Shown: in pieces, positions 12,140-22,912 of the stretch | Position numbering within the stretch: position 1 is the stretch's first letter | How the letters are laid out: each line of letters starts with the position of its first letter | Notes under the pieces: generated by a model | The model's database searches: none | Told to the model about the DNA's origin: nothing | What the model saw: only the letters and a program-made list of their open reading frames with translations | Program-made: the position numbers and the translations under genes | Assembly: GCF_016545825.1 (NCBI RefSeq) | Contig: NC_052619.1 | Span: 54,238,933 to 54,302,932 of the forward strand | Source: Eucalyptus grandis | Lineage: Eukaryota > Streptophyta > Magnoliopsida > Myrtales > Myrtaceae | DNA: 64,000 bases | Reading direction: 5' to 3'

Positions 12140-14739
12140 TCTACATTGCCTCTCGAGGCTTCCCTCGAGTTTATCCTCCTTAGATTTGGAAGATTGCAAG
12201 TCACTTTGCTTGATGGAGGATCTATCGAATTTGAAGAAACTATCATCTCTCCGTATTTCGTCCGCAATTGCAGAGATTCAAGGCCTTGGTTGTTTGGAGA
12301 ACCTACGAGATTTGGTGCTTCATTCGCTTGGACAGGTGGAGATACTACCTGATCTAAGCAATTTAAACAAAGTAACATCTCTTCAGGTAGGATACTGTGA
12401 CAAGCTAGTTGAAATTCAAGGCCAATTACCTCAATTTTTGGATTTCTTTCGTGTTGAATGCTGTGGTTCATTACAGAAGTTGCCCGATCTATCAAGCTTG
12501 ATGGGTAAGCAAGCATTTGTGCTATACGATTGCAAAAAATTAAATGTGGAGACAATTCTTGATGTCGCTCGGCTGAATCCACGACATTTCCAGTTCGTAG
12601 ACTTTGAACAGTTGCAGATCCTACTTGATCTAAGTAATTCAAACGAACTCAGACATCTTCAAGTAGAACAATGTGATAATCTGGTTGAGATTCAAGGCGA
12701 ACTACCCCAGTTTTTGGAAGTATTGGAGATTGATTCGTGTAAATCTTTACGGAAATTGCCTAATCTGTCGAGCTTGATGGGGCTGCGGGAGGTTTGCCTA
12801 GGTTACTGTGATGATCTGGTTGAGATTCAAGGCAAACTACCACAATCTTTGGAAAAATTGGTGATTTCTTATTGTGTATCTTTACGAAGTTGCCTTATCT
12901 GTCAACCTTGATAGGATTGCAAGAGTTCTCCATAGAACATTGTGATAATCTAGTTGAGATTCCAAGCGAACTACCACAATCTTTGGAAATATTGAATATT
13001 GATTCATCATATAAATCTTTACAGAAGTTGCCTTATTTGTCAAGCTTGACAAGGTTACGAGAGGTTTGCATAGGTCACTGTAATGATCTAGTTGAGATTC
13101 AAGGTGAACTACCACAATCTTTGGAAAAATTAGCGATTTCTTATTGTGTATCTTTACAGAAGTTGTCTAATTTGTCAAGCTCAATGGGGTTGAGAGATGT
13201 TGATATATATAATTGTGATAATCTGGTTGAGATTCAAGGTGAATTACCACAATCTTTGGAAGTGTTGGGATTTCATTCTTGTAAATCTTTACAGAAGTTG
13301 CCTTATCTGTCAAGCTCGATGGAGTTGCGAGAGGTTCATATATGTAATTGTGAAAATCTGGTTGAGATTCAAGGCGAACTACCACAATCTTTGGAAAAAT
13401 TGAGATTTCATTCCTGTAAATCTTTACAGAAGTTGCCTTATTTGTCAAGCTTGATTGGGCTGCGAGAGGTTGATATTCATAATTGTGATAATCTAGTTGA
13501 GGTTCAAGGCGAACTACCACAATCTTTGGAAGAATTGAGGTTTCATTCCTGTAAATCTTTACAGAAGTTGCCTTATCTGTCAAGCTCGATGGGGCTGAGA
13601 GATGTTGATATATATAATTGTGATAATCTGGTTGAAATTCAAGGTAAACTACCACAATCTTGGGAAGAATTGAGGTTTCATTCCTATGAATGTTTACAGA
13701 AGTTGCCTTATCTGTCAAGCTCAATGAGGCTGCGAGAGGTTGATATACATAATTGTAATAATCTAGTTGAGATTCAAGGCGAACTACCACAATCTTTGGA
13801 AAAATTAAGGATTTTTTATTGTGGATCTTTGCAGGAGTTGCCTTATCTGTCAAGCTCGATGGGGCTGCGAGAGTTTGATATACATAATTGTGATAATCTG
13901 GTTGAGATTCAAGGCGAACTACCCCAATCTTTGGAAGAATTGAGGTTTCATTCCTGTAAATCTTTACGGAAATTGCCTTGTTTGTCAAGCTCGATGGGGC
14001 TGCGAGAGGTTGATATATGTAATTGTGATAATCTGGTTGAGATTCTAGGGGAACTACCACAATCGTTGAAAGCATTGACGTTTCATTCCTGTAAATCTTT
14101 ACAAAAGTTGCCTTATTTGTCAAGCTCAGTGGGGCTGTGAGAGGTTGATATATGTGATTGTGATGATCTGGTTGAGATTCAAGGCGAACTACCTCGATCT
14201 TTGGAAGAATTGAGGTTTCGTTCCTGTAAATCTTTGCAGAAGTTGCCTTGTCTGTCAAGCTCGATGTGGCTGCGAGAGGTTGATATACATAATTGTGATA
14301 ATCTAGTTGAGATTCAAGGCGAACTACCCCAATCTTTGGAAGAGTTGAGGTTTCATTCCTGTAAATCTTTACGGAAATTGCCTTGTTTGTCAAGCTTGAT
14401 GGGGCTGCGAGAGGTTGATATATGTGATTGTGATAATCTGGTTGAGATTCAAGGAGAACTACCACAATCTTTGAAAGAATTGAGGTTTCATTCCTGTAAA
14501 TCTTTACGAAAGTTGCCTTGTTTGTCAAGCTCGATGGGGCTGCGAGAGGTTGATATATGTGATTGTGATGATCTGGTTGAGATTCAAGGCGAACTACCAC
14601 GATCTTTGGAAGAATTAAGGTTTCATTCCTGTAAATCTTTACGGGAGTTGCCTTGTCTGTCAAGCTCGTTGGGGTTGCAAAAGGTTGATATACATAATTG
14701 TGATAATCTAGTTCAGATTCAAGGTGAACTACCACAATC
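12140..14739 (+). pseudogene. Orphaned, expanded LRR part of TNL1
   Basis: This continues TNL1 exon 4 beyond its premature stop. From 12140 the LRR reading is in another frame because of the inserted base near 12130. It returns to the original frame at about 12886, where one base is missing ('tttacgaag' against 'tttacagaag' in sister units). It is then open except for TGA at 14138-14140, a CGA-to-TGA change. Repeats of the form LVEIQGELPQSLEELRF... carry regularly spaced Leu and Cys as in TNL LRRs. The array ends abruptly at 14738-14742, where it joins the NB-ARC of TNL2 in frame. The two indels cancel in length, but the stop at 12137 and the nonsense codon remain. Confidence 0.85.
12687..14739 (+). 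repeat. 135-bp LRR-coding tandem array, about 16 units
   Basis: The motif 'gttgagattcaaggcgaact' or a close variant recurs every 135 bp from 12684 to 14711. There are fifteen complete intervals; one is 138 bp because of an extra codon, and one lacks a base at about 12885. Each unit encodes 45 residues, that is two LRRs. TNL3 (about 56.70 kb) and TNL2 (about 17.76 kb) have a single equivalent of this unit, so the array is a local expansion. Neighbouring units are very alike, which suggests recent unequal exchange or conversion. Confidence 0.95.
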
Positions 14740-17700
14740 AGAGTGCTTGGTCAGTGTCGACAACCACGTGGATGCAATCATGGAAATGATAGGTGCTATG
14801 ACAAGTGAAACACAGATTATAGGAATTCACGGGATGGGTGGCATCGGAAAGACAACTACTGCCAAAATGATCTACAATAAGCTTTCAAACGACTTTGACC
14901 AGTGTTGCTTTCTTCAAGATATTCGAGAAACATCAAAAGGTAATGGCATTCAATACTTACGAGGCTCAGCTCATCTCGACATCCTCAAAATGAAACGCGT
15001 GGATATAAAAGACATTCATGAAGGAACTCGGATGATTAAAGACAGGTTGTCTAATAAAAGAGTCCTCCTCCTTCGATGATGTGGAAAAAGTGAATCATAT
15101 TGATGCATTTGTGGGTAAGCGTGATTGGTTTTGGCGGGGAGCAGAATTATTATTACTACAAGAAACAAAGGTATTCTTTGTTTTCCCATAGTGGACTGCA
15201 GTTATGAGCTTAAATGCATGGATCCTGTTCAATCTCTTAAACTTTTTAGTAAACACGCCTTCAGAAGAGATTCTCCTCTGGACAAGGATATGAACCAATC
15301 CAACAGGGCAATAGAGATTGCTAAAGGTCTTCCGCTTGCTCTAGAGGTCATAGGTTCACTTTTATGTCGCACTAAAAAGGAAAATTGGGATGGCAAATTG
15401 AAGGAGTGGGAAAAAATTCCTCCTGAGGATGTTCTGAGTAAGCTGAAAATAAGTTATGACGCATTACGTGATCATGAACAGCGTATATTCCTCGATATAG
15501 CTTGTCTTTTCATTGGACATGAGAAAGACGTCATGATTTATTTCTGGGATGACTCTAGATTTTTTCCGAAAGAAGCCATGGATGTTTTGGAAAACATGTC
15601 TTTGATGAAGATTGATGACAATAAAAAAGTGTGGATGCATGACCTAGTCAGAGACCTCGGAAGAGAAATAGTTCATCAAGAAAGTAAGCTGAAAATAGAG
15701 GAGCAAAGTAGGGTGTGGGATCCCGAGGAAGCATTGGGTTTGCTGAGGACACAAAAGGTAAAACCCTCGTATAATTCATCTCCAAGTTTCTTATGGACAT
15801 CTTCTTTTCTAAGGGAGGCAGTTATTTTTTGTATTCTCTAGCACCATTGTGACGTACTCAACCAATATTTTTGCTCTTTTCAAATTAAAGGAACAATAGT
15901 ACTCAACTCAACCCCTTAAAATAGTGAATTTGGATAAATGTGTTTCCCTTCAACTCTTTTGTTTCCTTTGGGCAGAAGAAGAAAAAACTTGAAGCTCTTC
16001 GTCTCCGCTTGGACCGTCAGCGCCCTTTTGCCTATGAAGACTTTAAAAGACTACCAAATCTAAGTTTACTTGAAGTTTGCGGTTCAACGGGAGGTTTTTG
16101 TGCAGAAGAGAGTCGTCTTTGGCTTGAATCGCTGTCAAATGTTTCTCCAACTAATGAGGATTTGCATCTCCTTCCACAATTACGATGGCTTTCTTGGCAT
16201 TATATTCCCCCAACATTTAAAATTACAAATTTCTCTATGGAGGATGTGGTTATTCTTGATTTGTCTAGGAGTAACATTACACACGAGTGGCAAGGGTGGA
16301 GCCACATGAAGGTATCTTTTATGGTAGGAAAAACTCATTATTTCATCTTATCACATTTGAAAGTAATCTTTGCATGATTTTTCTTTTCACAGGTGATGAA
16401 GAATTTGAAAGTTCTGAATCTCAAATGCTGTGCTAGATTAGAGAGAACTCCTAACTTCTCTGCTCAACCAAATTTAGAACGCTTGATCCTAACCAAGTGT
16501 GAGAATTTAGTCGAAATTGACGAGTCAATTTGTCAATTGAAACACTTAGTTTCCTTAAGAGTAAATGGATGTGGGAAACTTCGAAGGCTACCACAAGTGG
16601 TGCTTAGAGATCTTGCAACTCTACAACATTGCAATTCGTCAAACAGGCTTTCGGATACAATTGGAAATTTGGAATCGCTGATTGAGTTGGATGCATCTTA
16701 TACGAAGGTCGAAGAACTACCCGATTCTATCGGAAAGTGGAAAAATTTGAAAGTAGTGAAGATTGGTAATGCCATACACAAAGTACCCAATGCCCTTTGG
16801 ATGATTAAGAGCCTTGAAGAAATAGAAGTCGGCGGTTTTCGTAATTTCAATGTGGAAATTGGCGGTTTCAATGTGGAAACTGGCAATTGCATCTTCGAAA
16901 ATCGATGCCTGAGGAGCTTGTGCTTTGAGCTTGTTAAAATATACGAAGTACCGAGACTTCCTGAAAGTCTCAAGATTCTAAGGTTGACTTTTATATATAT
17001 GGATACATTTCCAGATCTCTCAAACCTCGTTAATTTAAAGGAATTGAAGCTGACGCTTTGCCGACGCAATGATGGTGGGGAATCTGGTGGGCCTGTGCAA
17101 GCATATGCAATGCCACGGTGGATTGAGAAATTAAGCAACCGGAGTCCCCGAGCCCGGGGTCCGATTACATGACCACCTTACCCACGGATCTCGGTAGTAT
17201 CCTTCCCGACTCAAGTCACTTGAACTCGAGGGTGATCTTCGTTGCCCCCGAGCCTTCCCTCCGCCTTTATCATGGTTCTCCTTGGGATCTAAATACGTGA
17301 CCACCTTACCGGATATTATAAGTCTTCTCCCCCAACTCTGGAATCTTTCACTCTGTTGCCCTAATCTGCGTTGCCTCCCGAGCCTTCCCTCCACTTTATC
17401 ATACTTAACATTGGAATATAAATGCGTGACCTTACCCACGGATATGAGTAGTCTCCTTCCTCGACTCCGGTTACTTCACCTCACGTGCCCTAATCTGCGT
17501 TGCCTCCCGAGCCTTCCCTCCAGTTTATCAGATTTGGGGTTGATCGGTTGCGAGTCATTATCTTCCCTGGGGGATCTATCGTATTTGAAGGAACTATCAC
17601 ATCTTAACATCTGTGATTGTGCAATCTCAGAGATTCGATGCCGTGATCCTTTGGAGAACCTATATCAATGGTGGCTTAGTGATCTTCGACAGTTGGAGAC

Positions 17701-18079
17701 TTTACCTTCTCTAGGTAATTTCAACAATTTAAGTTATCTTCATGTATCCGAATGTGGTGATCTGGTTGAGATTCAAGGCGAACTACCCCAATCTCTGAAA
17801 GAATTGGAGATTACTGAATGTGGATCTTTAAAGGAGTTACCTGATCTGTCGAGCTTGAAGGGACTGAAAAAGGTTACAATAGAGTGTTGTGGGAATTTAA
17901 ACGTGGAGGCAATTTCTTCGCTTTGCTTGGAGAAGTCAGTCGAATTTAGGAAATACAGATATCAATGAGGGAGAAGGCGACGGGTGCGAGGAAGAAGACG
18001 ACGAATCTGAATCTGAGGGAGAAGGCGACAAGTACGAGGAAGAAGACGACGAATCTGAATATGAGGAAGAAGACGACGA
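14740..18079 (+). pseudogene. TNL2: NB-ARC-LRR pseudogene lacking its TIR exon, fused to TNL1
   Basis: The sequence enters TNL exon 2 just before the P-loop and has no TIR exon or promoter. GMGGIGKTT lies at 14831-14857. In the kinase-2 motif two bases are missing after 15074, giving TGA at 15077. One more base is missing near 15130, which restores the frame. GLPLALEVIGSLL, IFLDIACLFIGHEKD and MHD follow. Exons: 14740-15757, 15976-16311 and 16393 onward. In the LRR exon, frameshifts at about 17140 (stop 17170-17172) and 17210-17260 interrupt the frame. The last open part runs 17282-17968. A further shift near 17950 separates the acidic tail, which is still open in another frame to TGA at about 18077-18079. 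The intron sizes (218 and 81 bp) match TNL3 better than TNL1, making TNL2 the counterpart of TNL3. Confidence 0.9.
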
Positions 18080-19750
18080 ATGAGTGCACGATCTTTGAAA
18101 GCTTCTTGATCCACGTCCACAAATTGTTCCCTCGTGTTCAAGCTTTAAACGGATTGAGGTAAGTTAATTCATCGATGGCCAATGTTTTACCTTTTCTACA
18201 ATCAAATTCTTTCTCGGATATGAACAGTGAAGTTTCACATGCACTTTTTAATTACCTTTTCACGAGTTGATGACTGAAATTTTGATAAAGGCATTGAAGT
18301 TATGATGCCTCCATACAACCAAAGGGTTGTTAATTATGTACAAATTTGTTTTCTTTTCCTAGTTTGGTTTGGCTTTTTAGCTATATTTTGGATGATTTCT
18401 CCTTGCTTTTATGTTTCCCAGCCAGAGTTATGTATGTCGATTGCATCGTTTTTATTTGATATGTAACAAATTATTAGAGATCCTTGTTGATTTGCTGCTT
18501 CACATATTTCGAAGTTTAATCCTTGCCTTCGCATTGGAGATAACTTTGTTATGCTGTAAACAATTAGATGGAATGTGTGTTGGAAGGTCATATAACTATC
18601 GTTCTCATCCTGGAACTTTACAGCATAATCAACTCATTGTTGCAACTGTGAAGAAGATACTTCTGTATTGATATGCTTATGTGAAAGTTTATTTTCCAAG
18701 AAAGGTGTGCTTCTTAGTGGGATTTGCAAATGTTATGGAGAAGTTATACAATGAAGAAAGACGAATTTCACTTGGGTAGTGGCATTAAAAGTTTGCAGCA
18801 AAATTTTCATCCATTACAGGGAGAGAGAGAGCTACCTAGCTCTTCTCGATGCATCATAAAGCATCTTATAGTCAAAGGCTAAATTTCATAAGTATTCCTG
18901 TGCGAGGGCATATGATAAGTCACATGGGTCAAAATCATGTAAATGGACATTTGTGTGATCTCCATTATTGCCTACATTTTCTAGAAACGGTTATGCCTAG
19001 GTAATTATCTGTAATAGAAGCCCTTTCATTCACCTCAAGTTGTACTAGAGGACTCTTTAGGTTTTAAGTTTGACAAGAACTGCTGAAGGGAGACTTCTCA
19101 AACAACCAGCTTTTGCCGGTTTCTAGTGTTCTTGAGGCTTTAGAGTTTGAGAAACTTACAGAAATGTTTTCTGCAAAAGGAGCTTTGCCTAATTTTTTGT
19201 TTTTTTTTGTGGTAAATGAAGGCCGGGCAGCTGTAATGAAGGAAAATGAAGATGACATTTAATGTTGCCTCAATTCCCTTCACAATCTTGGGGCAGCAAC
19301 TGTGCATCCATCGTGAGAGACGAAACTTGAAGATCGGGGAGGGAAGTTGTTGCCTAATGATGAAATTGTCAAATAGTTGAACTGATGTTAAGTTTTTTGA
19401 ATGAAAACATTTTTTTTAGAGCAAGGCGGGGGTATTCATTGTGAAATTTGGGGCATCATATAATGTTTTTGGGGGTAAAAGGGCTATTTAAGCAAACCTG
19501 ATTGTTTATTAATCTTTTTGTGGGGCCATAAGAATGAATATTGCACTTCATGTGGATGTATGTTTTCTTCATTGATATGCAATAGAACTTGCTTATCAGT
19601 GTTATGCAGGAAACACTCCTTGTTTGGATGTGAAAATTGTGTGTGCTCAAAGAAGTGTTCACGGTAGTGCCTGCCAAATTAGTTCATGGACTTCTTGATG
19701 TGAAAATGGTGCTCAAGGTAGTTTTCCTCATGAGTATGATAGGCACTCAC
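18080..19750 (+). other. TNL2 3' flank, duplicated at 57.0-58.7 kb
   Basis: There is no gene of its own here. The start ('gaaagcttcttgatccacg', 'ggattgaggtaagtt' near 18,155) looks like a TNL 3' untranslated exon followed by an intron donor. The whole stretch is collinear with 57,010-58,700 downstream of TNL3, with small indels. Confidence 0.6.
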
Positions 19751-19759
19751 AGCACAAGA

Positions 19760-21310
19760 AACACGAATTGTTGGAATTCATGAAATGGGCAATGATGTCA
19801 ATTGAGTCTCACCAAAATTATCTACAATACTTTTCACATGGTTTTGAGTACTATTCCTTTCTTTCTAACGATCGTGATACTTTAGAGCTCAAGGGCATTC
19901 AGTATTAAAGAATCATCTCATCTTTTGTGTCCATAAGTGGAAATTGACTGAAATAAGTAATGTTGATGAAAGGATCAAGATAATTAAAGATAGGCTATCT
20001 AGTGAAAGAGCTCTCTTCCTTTTTGATGATGTTTACAAGAAGGAACAATTGAATGCGCTTGGGGTAAATATCTATGATATTTAGGCATTATTGAATTCTT
20101 TGACACTAAGTATCAAGTCTTGATGGATCTCAGATTCTTAGAGTTTCATATTGTTTATAACTGAAGATGATCTCTTCCATTGGTCACTTGACATCTCTAT
20201 CGATGCTATCTTTCAGAACCACCACAATTACACAACTTCCCCTGTCGATTGGAGCTCTTACAAGCCTTGAATACTCATCTTTGAAAGAACGTAGATGTAT
20301 ACAGAGGCTTCCAAACTCGAGTGGCAATCTGCAATGGCTACTGAGTTCGATATCTCCTACACCTGCATTAAAGAGCCACCTACTTGATGGGAAACATAAA
20401 AAGTTTGAACGTTGTGAGGACGTATAATTGTTCCATTGAAAAGATACCTAGTACCTTATGGTTGCTGTAAAAGCTTGAAGAATCAAATGCAGCAAGGTGA
20501 AAGCTTGCAACTGGAAACTATAAATGACATTTGCAGATATTCTTCTTTGAGAATCTTGAAATTGACACTGATTTAAACATGACCATACCAAGGCTTTCTG
20601 TCCAATTAACACATTGATTCATCGATTGTCGATGACACGTTTCAGATTTCGTAAACCTGCCTAGTTTAAATGATTTGTATTTGGCCATTTGACACGATGT
20701 TTCCCCGTTGACAATTGTCCACTTGTGGAAAATCCTATGCCATGGTGCATTGTGAGATTAAATAAAGTGGAGTCTTTGACCTTGTCGTTTGCTGTTGTAA
20801 CCACCTGATCAACAAATATTGGTTAGCTTTCTCTACTCAAAAGACTAGAACTCCGGCGTGCTAATTGCCTGCGCCTCCCAAAGGCTTCCCTCAAGTTTGT
20901 CTTATTTATCTGTTGAATCTTGCTGGTGGAGGAGAACAGCGATGGATCTCTCAAATATAAATAGACTATCAGAACTAAGAATGGTAAAATCTGCAATAAC
21001 AGAGATTCAAACCCTTGACTGTTTGAAAAATCTATGAATTCCGGAACTCTTCGATCTTGAAAAGGAAGAGTTTCCTTAATCTGACTCATTTGAAGAAGTT
21101 GAAGTCACTTGAACTAGATTATTGGAGTAATGTGGATTTTGCTCATCGCAAACTACCAGAATCTCTGGAAGAATTGTTGATTGGAGGCCCTGCAATACCT
21201 GATCTAAGTTGATCGGGTCTAAATACTTTGCAGATAGGGGATAACATGTGTGAGGTCTGACTGTTTCAACTTGAAGAGGTTCAAATGATGCAATGTCTAG
21301 CATTGCTTAG
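19760..21310 (+). pseudogene. Degenerate TNL remnant, copy A
   Basis: Pieces of an NLR survive in order. A P-loop-like stretch (GIHEMG, about 19,780) has lost the lysine context. A kinase-2 region with ...KIIKDRLSSERALFLFDDV... lies at about 19,960-20,035. LRR-like sequence with TTTITQLPLSIGALTSLE is at 20,167-20,400. C-terminal LRR scraps with stops follow at 20,740-21,240. The TIR domain and most of the NB-ARC are missing. The same remnant, with the same losses, is present at 58.7-60.3 kb, so it decayed before the segmental duplication. A related C-terminal LRR scrap is at 34.1-34.6 kb. Confidence 0.8.
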
Positions 21311-22912
21311 GAGATTCGTCCACTTCTCGAAAAATTTAGAAGACATGCTCTGCAAAGGAGTACATTTTTCAATAAGAAGTGCATGCAGTTCTTGAAAGGT
21401 CAAACATTTACAACCAGATATGTTGTTAGGGAAGCTCTAAAGCATAAACAAATTGCTTATTAGCTTAGGTTTTAGCAGACTTCATTATTGTTTTCCTGGA
21501 ATTGCGTTCTTTATACTAAATTAGAATCACAATTTGGCAAATTGACTTGAAACTTGCTCCCTTGTATAGTTTATTACTGGCCTTTTTGCAACCATTTTCT
21601 ATTTTGAAGGTGTATGGCTGCAAAATGCGCATGAAATGGCCCATGGTTTCTTTTTATTTATTTCATGAGTTAGATTTGGTTTGGACATATTCCCTTCTGA
21701 CGATTTTGGTTGGTGAATAAAATTTCTGGTAAAAGACAAGTCAAATTGACGCTAGTTTACTATAGACAAGTGCATTAATCTTATCAATTTACACAATGAT
21801 CTCTTATGTGAGATCCTCGGAACTTGCTCGGTTGTACAATTTGAAGCTGATATCCATGCCCTGTAAATGTTAACTTCGTTATGCCTTAAACCACGAAGGA
21901 TGTATCCAAATTGTAGGTTTTAATCAGATACAGAAGCTCTGTCATTCACCGTTTGGTTATCCTTGAAATGGAGCTTTAGGTTTCAACATTGATAAGGAGA
22001 ACCATTGCCCGACAAAAGAGATATTTACGGGGTCTTTCTATGCGAGTAAGCTGTGTTTAACTAAATTAATGCATAGATTTGACAACTAGCTCACCAAGTA
22101 AAGGAAAATATACATAAGACGACGATATATTTTTCCCAACGCTTTGGTGCTGTACTCTGGCTTTTATCACGATATTCAAACTTTAACTTATCATAAGGTA
22201 TCAAGGACTTTTTTGGTCTCTTGCACAATGTGCTTTGAATGGTCATAATTAGCAATATATCCTTTGAAATGATGAAGGAAATTTAGTTCTTCAGCTTTCC
22301 ACTAGTGTTAGTTCCTGTATATCAAGGAAAAAAAGAGAAGTAAAAGCTCAGAACTCTCGTTCCATAGGCTGATCAGTGTTACATGTCAAAGCCAAGATGA
22401 CATAAATTGTTTACTCCTAAAAGTTAAGATTTAGCAAAGGTTCCCGGCGGAAATGATGCAAGACAAGGTCATCATCTGCTTCCAAGATGGCTTGATTTAG
22501 CAGTCAATCTGCATAACTTCCTGCCAGGAAACAGTTGAAGTACTTGTGTCAAGAAGTCTTTAGTGAATGTGCCTATAGTAGAAGGTGAGGTCACACATGG
22601 ACAAGTGGCCTCCCAAGGCACTCTTTGCTTCACCTTTACAAAACCAGTTAAGTCTGGGAAACAAAGCCATAGGCCCAAGATCAGATTGAGACGTAAACTT
22701 GTTAATGCATTCATTCGATGGAAGTCATGGAGTTGTATTTACAAGGATGACACATTCAACTTCATGCTATTTACATTCAGAGTGAATTTGAGTAGAGCTC
22801 TTATGCATCTTGTGATGGGTATGGACAACAGATCGATGGAATGCATTTCATGACCGTCATCACAGAGGTCCTTGATGATTTTTGAGAAATAAGGTGCCGA
22901 CCCAGAAGCATT
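21311..22912. other. Intergenic between TNL remnant and lipase 3' end
   Basis: This stretch is AT-rich and collinear with 60,260-61,836. No open frame conserved between the two copies was seen. The part nearest 22.9 kb probably includes the lipase 3' untranslated region. Confidence 0.5.

Noticed and set aside
13167..14735. 522-codon open frame antisense to the LRR array
   Set aside because: The repeat unit is 135 bp, a multiple of three, so an antisense frame free of stops in one unit stays open through all units. It has no domain and exists only because of the repeat.
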